From Clostridia bacterium (GTDB lineage Bacteria > Bacillota > Clostridia > Oscillospirales > Acutalibacteraceae), in the NCBI GenBank assembly GCA_017480265.1, contig JAFVAZ010000011.1:1-11899 (forward strand): a DNA stretch of 11,899 bases, read 5' to 3'. Under the pieces are notes generated by a model. That model did not search any database and was not told where the DNA came from. It saw only the letters and a list, made by a program, of their open reading frames with translations. Of the stretch, positions 1 to 6,623 are shown piece by piece; position 1 is the stretch's first letter; each line of letters begins with the position of its first letter. The position numbers were made by a program, and so were the translations under genes.

Positions 1-204
1 AGCAAATCTTTCAATTCTTCTAAAACCCATCCCCTCTAAATAATATCTTATCGCTTCTTGTTTTATTTCGTTTGAGTATCCATGTTTTGTCCTGGTATAG
101 TTGCATCCACAGTTTTTACATTTATATCTTTGTTTTCCTCTGTTGAATCCATTTTTTACTTTTTCTTTTCTCCCGCATTTTGGGCATTTCATTTCTTTTT
201 TCAT
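1..204 (-). CDS. IS1-type transposase InsA-like N-terminal part (partial, runs off the window)
   Basis: Reading leftwards from an ATG at 204-202, 68 uninterrupted codons reach the window edge. The peptide begins with a zinc ribbon: C7-P-K-C10, then C29-K-N-C32-G, followed by a basic stretch and a helix rich in E, K and R (about residues 45-68) that looks like the start of the helix-turn-helix. This zinc ribbon plus HTH arrangement is that of the InsA/IS1-family N-terminal DNA-binding region; related families with a similar ribbon (IS1595 and others) cannot be excluded because the DDE catalytic part lies outside the window. No stop or frameshift occurs in the visible part. The ribosome binding site upstream is weak. 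The gene is divergent from the neighbouring membrane protein gene. Confidence 0.75.
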   Translation of the reverse strand, partial: MKKEMKCPKCGRKEKVKNGFNRGKQRYKCKNCGCNYTRTKHGYSNEIKQEAIRYYLEGMGFRRIERFA

Positions 205-244
205 ACTTTTTATTTTACTCTTTCTATTCGCTTTTAGTATTGCC
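1..244 (-). mobile_element. Left part of an IS1-like insertion sequence, outer end tentatively near 244
   Basis: The transposase fragment implies an insertion sequence entering from the window's left edge. Reading on the minus strand, GGCAATACTAAAAGCG begins at 244 and lies 40 bases before the transposase start; a GG-initiated end at that distance is compatible with an IS1-family terminal inverted repeat. The other end is not in the window, so neither the inverted repeat nor a target duplication can be confirmed and the boundary is a guess. Confidence 0.35.
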
Positions 245-259
245 TTTACTTGCAGGCTC

Positions 260-288
260 TTTTAATTACTTTTTTTTTTATGTATAAT
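260..288 (+). promoter_or_regulatory. Probable promoter of the ArAE_1-galU pair
   Basis: A perfect -10 box TATAAT lies at 283-288. The hexamer 17 bases upstream (260-265, TTTTAA) is a poor -35, so the call rests mainly on the -10 box, its AT-rich surroundings and its position 40 bases before the start codon. It sits just outside the tentative end of the IS, so the insertion may have altered upstream control. Confidence 0.4.
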
Positions 289-327
289 ATAAATTGCAAA
301 AAGGTTAAAGGAGCGAAACTTTTACTT

Positions 328-852
328 ATGAATCAACATTACAGATTAGGATTACGGGCATTAAAAAGCGCCATATCTGTTTCATTGTGCCTTTTTATCG
401 CCATAATCTTTAATCGGCAGTTACCGCTGTTGGCCAGCATTGCTGCTATCATATGCATACAACCAACCGATGATGAAACATATAAAGTAGGTTTACACCG
501 ATTAGTTGGGACATCAGTGGGAGGTGCTATCGGGTTGATTGTGTTGCTATTAATGAAGTTTTTGCCATGTAGGCAGTACCTCCAATACATAAATCTGATT
601 TTGGCTCCGGTTTGCATTTTGGCAGTAATTTATATTTGTAACGTAATAAATCACAAAAGTTCTGTAGTGATAGGCTGCATAGTGGTTCTTAGCGTACTTG
701 TAGAATGGTCCGATTCTGCTTATGGGAATACCTTCATGTATGTCATCAATAGGGTCTTAGATACCAGTATTGGAGTCGTTGTAGCCATTGTAGTAAATAA
801 ATTTTTTTTTAAAAAGCACTACAAAGAAAAATCAAATTTTGAAGAGACATAA
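328..852 (+). CDS. Small ArAE_1/FUSC-type membrane protein (aromatic acid exporter family)
   Basis: A 174-residue integral membrane protein. It opens with a short amphipathic stretch (LGLRALKSAISVSLCLFIA), then hydrophobic segments at roughly residues 13-32, 35-48, 64-80, 89-107, 113-125 and 145-160. The pattern of R-x-LK-x-A-x-S near the start, Q-P-T-D in the first loop, the R-x-x-G-T-x-x-G-G segment (about residues 60-68) and R-x-x-D-T-x-x-G-V near the end is typical of the ArAE_1 (DUF939) family, annotated as putative aromatic acid exporters. Longer relatives carry a cytoplasmic C-terminal domain, which is absent here; only a short basic tail (FFFKKHYKEK) follows. I chose ATG 328 because AAAGGAG lies at 307-313 (rather far, 14 bases); an in-frame ATG at 250 has no binding site and adds residues before the family's usual start. 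Substrate unknown. galU follows after 36 bases, probably on the same transcript. Confidence 0.72.
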   Translation: MNQHYRLGLRALKSAISVSLCLFIAIIFNRQLPLLASIAAIICIQPTDDETYKVGLHRLVGTSVGGAIGLIVLLLMKFLPCRQYLQYINLILAPVCILAVIYICNVINHKSSVVIGCIVVLSVLVEWSDSAYGNTFMYVINRVLDTSIGVVVAIVVNKFFFKKHYKEKSNFEET

Positions 853-888
853 AGTGAAAGAATATAAGCAAAGAAAGAGAGAATTTTT

Positions 889-1758
889 ATGGGAATTACA
901 AAAGCGGTTATACCAGCAGCTGGACTAGGGACTAGAGTGCTGCCTGTCAGCAAAGCTTTACCTAAAGAGATGCTTCCTATTGTTGATAAACCTGCAATTC
1001 AATATATAGTGGAAGAAGCCGTTGCTTCAGGGATTAAGGATATCTTAATTATAACAAATAGAGGCAAAACCATAATAGAAGATCATTTTGATAGATCGTT
1101 TGAGCTCGAAGACAAGCTTTTGAGCAATCAAAAAAATGATGTTTATGAAGAGATGAAAAAAATCTCAGATTTGGCTAATATATATTTTTTGCGGCAAAAA
1201 GAAACAAAAGGGTTGGGACATGCCGTCAGTTGCGCTAAATCTTTTGTACAAGATGAGGCTTTTGCAGTTTTGTATGGGGATGATGTGATTATCGGGGAAG
1301 ATCCTGTTTGCGCACAGCTAGTAAGGGCATATAAGGAAACCGGCTTGACTGTATTGGGAGTAAATAAAGTTAAGGAAAATGAGATTTGTAAATATAGCTC
1401 TTTGAAAGTAGAACATATGAAGGGGAATATGTTTAAATGTACGGACATGATAGAAAAACCTTCGCCGGATAGAGTTATGTCTTTGTATTCTATTTTAGGG
1501 CGGTGCATCTTGACACCGGATATATTCGATATTTTGGATAATACCAAACCTGGTGCAGGAGGCGAGATACAACTCACAGATGCGATCAAAGTATTAGCTC
1601 AAAGCGTGGGGGCGGTTGCTGTGAATTTCACAGGTAAAAGGTACGATATGGGCAATAAACTTGGGATAATGATGGCATCGGTGGAAGTCGCTCTAAAGCA
1701 CAAAGAGATCGGTCAGGATTTTAGAACCTACTTAAGCGATCTAGCAAAATCTCTATAA
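889..1758 (+). CDS. galU: UTP--glucose-1-phosphate uridylyltransferase
   Basis: Makes UDP-glucose and pyrophosphate from UTP and glucose-1-phosphate in the cytoplasm, supplying glycolipid, polysaccharide and cell-wall sugar pathways. The 289 residues match the usual bacterial GalU length. Visible motifs in order: the nucleotide-binding AAGLGTR near residues 9-15, KALPKEMLPIVDKPAIQYIV just after, KGLGHAV (about 106-112), the metal-binding YGDD (about 128-131), IEKP (about 188-191), then GAGGEIQLTDAI and GKRYDMGNKLG in the C-terminal part, all characteristic of GalU rather than RfbA or GlmU. The start ATG follows an AAAGAAAGAGAG purine-rich site at 871-882. It lies 36 bases downstream of the ArAE_1-type gene and is followed by a strong hairpin, so it is probably the last gene of a two-gene unit. 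No defect seen. Confidence 0.97.
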   Translation: MGITKAVIPAAGLGTRVLPVSKALPKEMLPIVDKPAIQYIVEEAVASGIKDILIITNRGKTIIEDHFDRSFELEDKLLSNQKNDVYEEMKKISDLANIYFLRQKETKGLGHAVSCAKSFVQDEAFAVLYGDDVIIGEDPVCAQLVRAYKETGLTVLGVNKVKENEICKYSSLKVEHMKGNMFKCTDMIEKPSPDRVMSLYSILGRCILTPDIFDILDNTKPGAGGEIQLTDAIKVLAQSVGAVAVNFTGKRYDMGNKLGIMMASVEVALKHKEIGQDFRTYLSDLAKSL

Positions 1759-1776
1759 TACAAAAAAGCGAAATAA

Positions 1777-1801
1777 AAAGAGCTCTAATTTAGAGCTCTT
1801 T
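1777..1801. terminator. Bidirectional terminator between galU and the Cys-rich secreted gene
   Basis: Eleven base pairs (1777-1787 with 1791-1801, core GAGCTC) close a three-base loop. On the minus strand the hairpin is followed by a T-rich run (complement of the A-rich 1761-1776), a good Rho-independent signal for the gene at 1834-2271. On the plus strand the right arm ends in TTT, then AAAAATTCTTT, a weaker tail. It sits in the 75-base gap between two converging stop codons, so it probably serves both genes. Confidence 0.8.
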
Positions 1802-1833
1802 AAAAATTCTTTACTCCTCATGATATTTATCAA

Positions 1834-2271
1834 TCACAGATTTATATCATTCTGAGTTGCCGCAGGTGTTGCTCTCTCTCGCTGACCTTCCTCTTTAGCT
1901 TTCTTACACAGATTTATATCATTCCAAGTTGTCTCAGGTGTTGATCGCTCTTGCTGAGCTTCCTTTACAGCTTCCTTAGTAAACCCTACATTAAGAGCAA
2001 ACCTTGCAAAACAAACATGTCCTAGGCAAGTTTCTAAAACCATTGTGCATGATCTATGAATATTTTCTGCTTTTTTTGCTAGTGTATCTATTGCCTCTGA
2101 TTCTTGTGTCGCTATGTTTTCTAATACTTCATAACGGGTATATAAACATGTTTGCGAAAGCTCAAAACATTTTTGCAGGCATGTTTCAAACTCACTTTCG
2201 GCATTAGCAATTAAAGTAGTAGCGCTTAATAGAGTGATCGTTGATAGAATAGTTGCTATAACTTTTTTCAC
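1834..2271 (-). CDS. Small secreted Cys-rich protein, unknown function, with tandem C-terminal repeat
   Basis: I do not recognise this 145-residue protein. A signal peptide is clear: MKK, a hydrophobic core (residues 4-21) and an A-N-A cleavage site at 22-24. The mature part contains two predicted helices with cysteines at 31, 35, 42 and at 75, 82, 87. The spacings C-x3-C-x6-C and C-x6-C-x4-C are near mirror images, as expected for an antiparallel helical hairpin held by disulfides (31-87, 35-82, 42-75); metal binding by a four-helix Cys-rich fold (DUF326/Csp-like) is a weaker alternative. Residues 99-145 are two 24-residue units (E/Q/R/K-rich, then S/A-TP, then NDINL). The start is GTG 2271-2269, placed 8 bases after AGGAGG; GTG 2280 overlaps that site and is unlikely. 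The gene has its own consensus promoter and a terminator downstream. Reality of the gene is well supported; function is open. Confidence 0.82.
   Translation of the reverse strand: MKKVIATILSTITLLSATTLIANAESEFETCLQKCFELSQTCLYTRYEVLENIATQESEAIDTLAKKAENIHRSCTMVLETCLGHVCFARFALNVGFTKEAVKEAQQERSTPETTWNDINLCKKAKEEGQRERATPAATQNDINL
1835..1978 (-). repeat. Two tandem 72-bp repeats in the 3' end of the secreted gene
   Basis: Copy 1 is 1835-1906 and copy 2 is 1907-1978. Aligning them by eye gives 60 of 72 identical bases, with the first 17 bases (CACAGATTTATATCATT) identical. The period is 24 codons, so the reading frame is kept. The stop codon TGA (1836-1834 on the minus strand) aligns with a TGT Cys codon (1908-1906) in the other unit. 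No third copy is visible further upstream in the gene. Confidence 0.9.
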
Positions 2272-2276
2272 TGTGC

Positions 2277-2286
2277 TCACCTCCTT
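2277..2286 (-). promoter_or_regulatory. Strong ribosome binding site that sets the GTG start of the secreted gene
   Basis: The minus-strand sequence AAGGAGGTGA (2286-2277) is a full complement of the 16S rRNA 3' end. It lies 8 bases (from AGGAGG) before GTG 2271-2269. Because the upstream in-frame GTG at 2280 is part of this site, the signal peptide begins with MKK rather than three residues earlier. Confidence 0.85.
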
Positions 2287-2298
2287 CCTCGTGAATGT

Positions 2299-2327
2299 AT
2301 TATAATATACGCTTATATTTTTGTCAA
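2299..2327 (-). promoter_or_regulatory. Perfect consensus promoter for the Cys-rich secreted protein
   Basis: On the minus strand TTGACA (2327-2322) and TATAAT (2304-2299) are separated by exactly 17 bases, the ideal housekeeping sigma promoter. The leader to the GTG start is only about 20 bases after the expected transcription start and contains little besides the ribosome binding site. Strong, largely unregulated expression is the natural inference. Confidence 0.9.
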
Positions 2328-2539
2328 TAGCGTTATTTAAATCCAGATGAATAAATGAAAAAACATTTAAATATTTATATTTTTAAAATATTCGCTAATG
2401 AATGCAAACTATATTCTCAAAGTGATTATATGCACAATAAGCTTGTATATTTGCTCGCGATTTAATTGACTTAATAATATATTTAGAGGTACTTTTACTA
2501 CTGCTACTCTCTTGTTGCATTGCCTCGTTTTTATCCTAC

Positions 2540-2568
2540 TTGACAAAGAATAAATAAAAGTGTAATAT
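2540..2568 (+). promoter_or_regulatory. Promoter upstream of rnj
   Basis: TTGACA at 2540-2545 and TAATAT at 2563-2568, 17 bases apart. The -35 is perfect and the -10 has four of six consensus bases. It would give a leader of about 125 bases for rnj and could also transcribe rplI, dnaB, tilS and ftsH, since no other strong promoter is evident between them. Confidence 0.7.
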
Positions 2569-2684
2569 AGAAATAATATGTTTTGAGATCGGTTTGTAAT
2601 TTTTAAATCTTATTTTTATGCTGACTAATTTTCATTTTTTATATAATTCGGCACCGCTTGCGAATTAAGATCTTTATAATATAA

Positions 2685-2692
2685 TTGGAGGT
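2685..2692 (+). promoter_or_regulatory. Ribosome binding site that sets the TTG start of rnj
   Basis: TTGGAGGT contains GGAGG at 2687-2691, 8 bases before TTG 2700. An in-frame TTG at 2685 is the first part of this same site and so cannot be the true start. Confidence 0.8.
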
Positions 2693-2699
2693 AGATAAA

Positions 2700-4655
2700 T
2701 TGATATCACAACCCAAAAATAATACTGTTAAAAATTTAAGCAAGTCTTCTATAGATAAAAAGCTTAATCCAGTGGCAAAATCTCAACCTAGTGAAGCTTT
2801 AAAAATAGCGAAGGATCAAACTTTGACCGGTACAAAAAATATCAAACGGGGTAGCAGTTCTCCTAAAGCAACGGCAAAAAATGGAGTTTTATCAAATAGC
2901 AAAAAAACGAATAAACCCAAAGCCAGTTCTAAAGCGACATTTTCATCTGGCAGCAGAGCAGTAAATCGACCGAAAAACAAGAAGAATACTGTAAAAAAGC
3001 CATCTTTTGAAGTCGCTTTTTTGGGTGGGCTAAATGAAATCGGGAAAAACATCACATTAATAAAATGTAATGATGATATGTTTATCTTGGACTGCGGTAT
3101 GGCTTTCCCCGATGTGGAAATGCCCGGGGTGGATCTTGTTATACCGGATTTTTCTTATATTGAAAAAAACTACGATAGGATTAAAGGCTTAGTAATAACT
3201 CACGGACACGAAGATCACATTGGATCTATCCCGTACCTGCTAAGGAGTGTAAACGTACCGATCTATGGCACAGCTTTAACGATAGGCCTTTTGAGCGGCA
3301 AACTCAAAGAGCATAATTTGCTAAATAAGGCAAAGCTCAATGTAGTAAAGGTGGGGAGCAAGATTTCCTTAGGATGTATGGAAGTGGAATTTATACATGT
3401 AAACCACTCTATCCCAGACGCTGTGGGGCTGGCTATTCGTTCTCCGGCGGGTACGTTGGTGCATACAGGAGACTTTAAGGTCGATTTTACTCCAGTGCAT
3501 GGAGAAGTGATAGATTTAGGAAGGTTTGCACAGCTTGGGAACGAAGGCGTCTTGGCGCTTTTTGCAGATTCCACTAATGCAGACAGACCGGGATATACTA
3601 AAACTGAAAAGAATTTGAATGAATCTTTTGAAGCTTTATTTAGAAAAGCAGAACATAAACGAATTATAATAGCTTCGTTTGCTTCTAATATTGGCAGAAT
3701 AAAGCAAATAATAGAGTGCGCAATTAAATATAAAAGGAAAGTTGCATTTTCTGGGAGAAGTATGCTAAATTACGTGACTATAGCTAGCGAACTGGGCTAC
3801 ATGAACGTCCCGGAAGGAGTAATAATAAGTATAGATTTACTAACGAAATATACAAAAGAGCAAGTGGTACTCCTGACTACTGGCAGCCAAGGGGAACCAA
3901 TGTCTGCGTTATCTAGGATGGCATCGGCGGACCACAGTAAGGTAGAAGTAGGACCGGAAGATTTCATCATTATTTCAGCAAACCCTATCCCGGGCAATGA
4001 AAAAATGATAAGTTCGGTAGTAAATGACCTGATGAAGCGTGGTTGCACGGTAGTTTATGAGTCTATGTATGAAACCCATGTTTCCGGGCACGCTTGCGCG
4101 GAAGAATTGAAGCTCATCCAGAGCTTAGTCAGACCGAAGTATTTTATACCGGTGCACGGGGAACAAAAACACTTGAAGCATCACAGAGATTTGGCAAAAG
4201 AAATGGGCATGAAGGAGTCTAATATCTATATTGGAGATATCGGAGACTTATTGGAAATAAATGAAAACTATATGAAGAATATAGGCACAGTACCTGCAGG
4301 GAAAGTTTTAGTAGATGGCTTAGGCGTCGGAGATGTTGGCAACGTTGTTTTACGAGATAGAAAAAAATTAGCTGAAGATGGCTTGATCATAGTTGTGTGC
4401 ACTATCGACTTTTCAAACGGGACAGTAATCTCTGGGCCGGATATAGTATCGAGGGGCTTTGTTTATGTCAGAGAATCGGAAGATCTGATGGATCAAGCCA
4501 AGAAAATAGTCTCATATGTCTTAAAAGAGTGCAATCGCGAAAATATTAGAGAGTGGAGCTTTATAAAGATAAAGATTAAAGAGAAGCTTTCGAATTTATT
4601 CTATGAGCAAACAAAAAGAAAACCAATGATTTTGCCTATAATCATGGAAGTTTAA
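2700..4655 (+). CDS. rnj: Ribonuclease J with long basic N-terminal extension
   Basis: A metallo-beta-lactamase/beta-CASP ribonuclease (5'-3' exo- and endonuclease) that processes and degrades RNA in the cytoplasm. At 651 residues it is about 100 longer than the usual 550-560. Residues 1-102 are a low-complexity segment rich in K, S, N, T and P with few acidic residues, probably disordered. The enzyme then starts with FEVAFLGGLNEIGKN. Key signatures: HGHEDHIG (H168, H170, D172, H173), NHSIPDAVG (H236), HTGDFKVD, the beta-CASP segment FADSTNADRPGYT, TTGSQGEPMSAL, ANPIPGNE, HVSGHACAEEL, PVHGEQKHL, and a C-terminal domain ending in KRKPMILPIIMEV, so the whole fold is present. Start TTG 2700 is set by GGAGG. 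It is the only RNase J here; J1 versus J2 cannot be decided. Annotated in some genomes as rnjA. rplI follows after 69 bases. Confidence 0.95.
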   Translation: MISQPKNNTVKNLSKSSIDKKLNPVAKSQPSEALKIAKDQTLTGTKNIKRGSSSPKATAKNGVLSNSKKTNKPKASSKATFSSGSRAVNRPKNKKNTVKKPSFEVAFLGGLNEIGKNITLIKCNDDMFILDCGMAFPDVEMPGVDLVIPDFSYIEKNYDRIKGLVITHGHEDHIGSIPYLLRSVNVPIYGTALTIGLLSGKLKEHNLLNKAKLNVVKVGSKISLGCMEVEFIHVNHSIPDAVGLAIRSPAGTLVHTGDFKVDFTPVHGEVIDLGRFAQLGNEGVLALFADSTNADRPGYTKTEKNLNESFEALFRKAEHKRIIIASFASNIGRIKQIIECAIKYKRKVAFSGRSMLNYVTIASELGYMNVPEGVIISIDLLTKYTKEQVVLLTTGSQGEPMSALSRMASADHSKVEVGPEDFIIISANPIPGNEKMISSVVNDLMKRGCTVVYESMYETHVSGHACAEELKLIQSLVRPKYFIPVHGEQKHLKHHRDLAKEMGMKESNIYIGDIGDLLEINENYMKNIGTVPAGKVLVDGLGVGDVGNVVLRDRKKLAEDGLIIVVCTIDFSNGTVISGPDIVSRGFVYVRESEDLMDQAKKIVSYVLKECNRENIREWSFIKIKIKEKLSNLFYEQTKRKPMILPIIMEV

Positions 4656-4658
4656 TTC

Positions 4659-4693
4659 AAAGGCAAATTCAGGCGGTGTCTTTCAGATTTTTT
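4659..4693 (+). terminator. Possible weak terminator or processing hairpin between rnj and rplI
   Basis: AAAGGC (4659-4664) can pair with GTCTTT (4678-4683, one G-U pair) across a 13-base loop, followed at 4688-4693 by six T residues. The stem is short, so partial termination or an RNA processing site is possible rather than a real end of transcription. Confidence 0.25.
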
Positions 4694-4724
4694 GTAAGTA
4701 AAAAATGTATTTTGGAGGGAACTT

Positions 4725-5171
4725 ATGCGAGTGATATTGCTGTGCGATGTAAAGGGTAGCGGGAAAAAAGGAGATCTGGTAGAGGTATCCGATGGATATG
4801 CTAGAAATTTCCTTTTGCCTAAAAGATTTGCAAAAGTAGCCGACAAAGAAGCAATGCTAGAATTGAAAAGTCAGCAGAATTCCCAACAACATAAAATCGA
4901 TGAAGAAGTAAAAAAAGCTGAAACAATAGCTGCAAAGTTGAATGGGAAGACCATAGAAATTTTTGCAAAAGCAGGAGAAAGCGGCAAACTATTTGGCTCT
5001 GTCAAAGCAAAGGAGATTTCTGCTGAGATAAAAGAAGTACTCGGCGAAGATATCGACAAAAGAAAAATCCAGTTAGACGAAGAGATCAAGAGTTTTGGAT
5101 CATACAAAGTAAAGGTAAAGCTCTACAAAGGGATTTTTTGCGAGATAGTTGTAAAAGTGAAAGAAAAGTAA
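4725..5171 (+). CDS. rplI: 50S ribosomal protein bL9
   Basis: Large-subunit ribosomal protein that binds 23S rRNA near the base of the L1 stalk. The 148 residues are the standard length. The N-terminal rRNA-binding domain shows the family signature: MRVILLCDVKGSGKKGDLVE, then DGYARNFLLPKRFAKVA (about residues 23-39). A connecting charged helix (about 42-75) joins the C-terminal domain, with the typical GKLFGSVKAKEI segment (about 87-98) and a final FGSYKVKVKL...EIVVKV strand pair. GGAGGG stands 6 bases before the ATG. It lies between rnj and dnaB; the rplI-dnaB adjacency is conserved in Bacillota, whereas the gdpP-type phosphodiesterase gene that often precedes rplI is replaced here by rnj. 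Confidence 0.98.
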   Translation: MRVILLCDVKGSGKKGDLVEVSDGYARNFLLPKRFAKVADKEAMLELKSQQNSQQHKIDEEVKKAETIAAKLNGKTIEIFAKAGESGKLFGSVKAKEISAEIKEVLGEDIDKRKIQLDEEIKSFGSYKVKVKLYKGIFCEIVVKVKEK

Positions 5172-5255
5172 ATTTAAAGGGATCAAAAAGCTTTTCATCT
5201 TGATAGATGATGTAGCTTCTGGCGATTTTGAGCAAAGAAAGGGATGAGGAAAATA

Positions 5256-6623
5256 ATGCAAGACCTGAAGGTTCCATCAACATATGACGGTATGAGATTA
5301 CCTTTCAGCATGGAGGCCGAGCAATCTGTGCTAGGGGCTATATTATTGGATTCCTCATGCTTAGACCAAGTGGCTGAGATCTTACCTAAAGCCGATTATT
5401 TCCACTTAAATAACCATAAGATTATCTACGAGATAATGTTGGACATGTTTACGCAAGGTAAAAATATAGATTTTGTCACAATTCTGGAAGAATTAAAAAA
5501 AGATAGCATGTTCGATAGTTTAAACGGGAAAACATACTTAATGGAGCTGGCACAGGTAGTTCCGTCTATATCAAATGTACGCACATATGCGCATATAGTG
5601 CGGGATAACTATGATATCCGTGCGCTGATCACTACTTCTAGGGATATCATCGAAGAGGCTACGCAGGGGACGTATGATGCGGCTGTTTTGCTGGATATTG
5701 CAGAGCAAAGGATATTTGATATCCGGCAGGGCAAAAGCATGCAAGGGTTACGCAGGATTAATGAGTCTATTATTGAGACTTTCGATAGACTGGATATGTT
5801 GAACTCTGAAGATAGTAAATTATATCAGGGTATAGCCACAGGGATAAGCGACCTGGATGATACGATAACCGGATTGAATCGATCGGACTTGATTCTTTTA
5901 GCTGCACGCCCCGGTATGGGTAAAACTAGTTTTGCTTTAAATATAGCAAGGCATGCGGCAGTGAAAGAAAAGAAAAAGATTGCGTTTTTTTCATTAGAAA
6001 TGACCAGAGAACAATTGACATCCAGGATACTCTCTACAGAAGCCATGGTCCACGGCGTAAAGCTAAGAAGCGGGAAACTGAAAGATGATGAATGGGTAAG
6101 GCTGATCGAGGCAGGCGATATTTTGTCTAAGACGCAGCTTTATTTTGACGATACACCGGGGATCACCGTCCCGGAGATGAAAGCAAAACTTAGAAGATTA
6201 AAGGATATAGATTTAGTTATTATTGACTATTTACAGCTTATGTCTAGCGCTAAAAGGATCGAAAACAGAGTGCAGGAAATCTCTGAAATAACCAGGAACC
6301 TAAAGATAATGGCAAAAGAAATAAATGTTCCGGTTTTAACTTTATCTCAGCTTTCGCGTGCAAGCGAGCAAAGAAGCGAACACAGACCGATGCTCTCAGA
6401 CCTTAGAGATTCTGGATCTATAGAGCAGGATGCGGATATAGTTTTGTTTCTCTATAGGAGCGATTATTATAAAAATGGTGACACTGTAGAGGAAGACTAC
6501 GATAAAAACAGTGGGGAATGCATCGTAGCTAAAAATAGACATGGCGAAACCAGAACTGTCCAGCTGCACTGGCAAGGCGAATATATGCGCTTTACCGGCA
6601 GCGCAGGAGCTAAATATGAGTGA
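5256..6623 (+). CDS. dnaB: Replicative DNA helicase DnaB
   Basis: Hexameric 5'-3' helicase that unwinds DNA at the replication fork (called DnaC in Bacillus). The 455 residues have both expected domains: an N-terminal primase-interacting domain beginning LPFSMEAEQSVLGAILLD, a linker around residues 150-190, and a RecA-like motor. In the motor, Walker A is ARPGMGKTS (K223, T224), the next motif is FFSLEM, Walker B is VIIDYLQLM (D324), followed by LSQLSRASEQR and the arginine-finger region LSDLRDSGSIEQDADIV. The end (AKNRHGETRTVQLHW) is typical. I prefer ATG 5256, 3-4 bases after GAGGAAA, over ATG 5244, which has the purine run directly abutting it. The last codons overlap the start of tilS by 8 bases, implying translational coupling. 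No intein or insertion. Confidence 0.97.
   Translation: MQDLKVPSTYDGMRLPFSMEAEQSVLGAILLDSSCLDQVAEILPKADYFHLNNHKIIYEIMLDMFTQGKNIDFVTILEELKKDSMFDSLNGKTYLMELAQVVPSISNVRTYAHIVRDNYDIRALITTSRDIIEEATQGTYDAAVLLDIAEQRIFDIRQGKSMQGLRRINESIIETFDRLDMLNSEDSKLYQGIATGISDLDDTITGLNRSDLILLAARPGMGKTSFALNIARHAAVKEKKKIAFFSLEMTREQLTSRILSTEAMVHGVKLRSGKLKDDEWVRLIEAGDILSKTQLYFDDTPGITVPEMKAKLRRLKDIDLVIIDYLQLMSSAKRIENRVQEISEITRNLKIMAKEINVPVLTLSQLSRASEQRSEHRPMLSDLRDSGSIEQDADIVLFLYRSDYYKNGDTVEEDYDKNSGECIVAKNRHGETRTVQLHWQGEYMRFTGSAGAKYE

Larger units (their letters stand above)
2328..2699. other. Intergenic region between the divergent secreted gene and rnj
   Basis: About 370 very AT-rich bases with no convincing gene. 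It holds the rnj promoter (2540-2568), a leader of roughly 125 bases, and near its end a 7-bp inverted repeat (TAATTCG at 2644-2650, CGAATTA at 2661-2667) with a 10-base loop just before the rnj ribosome binding site. The stretch 2330-2535 shows nothing I can name: one 36-codon ORF there lacks a ribosome binding site. Confidence 0.6.

Noticed and set aside
2355..2465. A 36-codon plus-strand ORF in the intergenic region before rnj
   Set aside because: No ribosome binding site, very AT-rich, composition like random AT-rich DNA, and no recognisable features.
2675..2680. TATAAT just upstream of rnj as a promoter -10 box
   Set aside because: Transcription would begin within or after the ribosome binding site, and no -35 lies 17 bases upstream. 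The 2540-2568 promoter is better.
5189..5219. Imperfect hairpin between rplI and dnaB (AAGCT/AGCTT and CATC/GATG)
   Set aside because: Only five plus four pairs with an internal loop and no following T-run, so neither a terminator nor a recognisable regulatory RNA.
6541..6615. Extension of tilS upstream to ATG 6541
   Set aside because: No ribosome binding site, lies wholly within dnaB, and would add 25 residues absent from TilS proteins.
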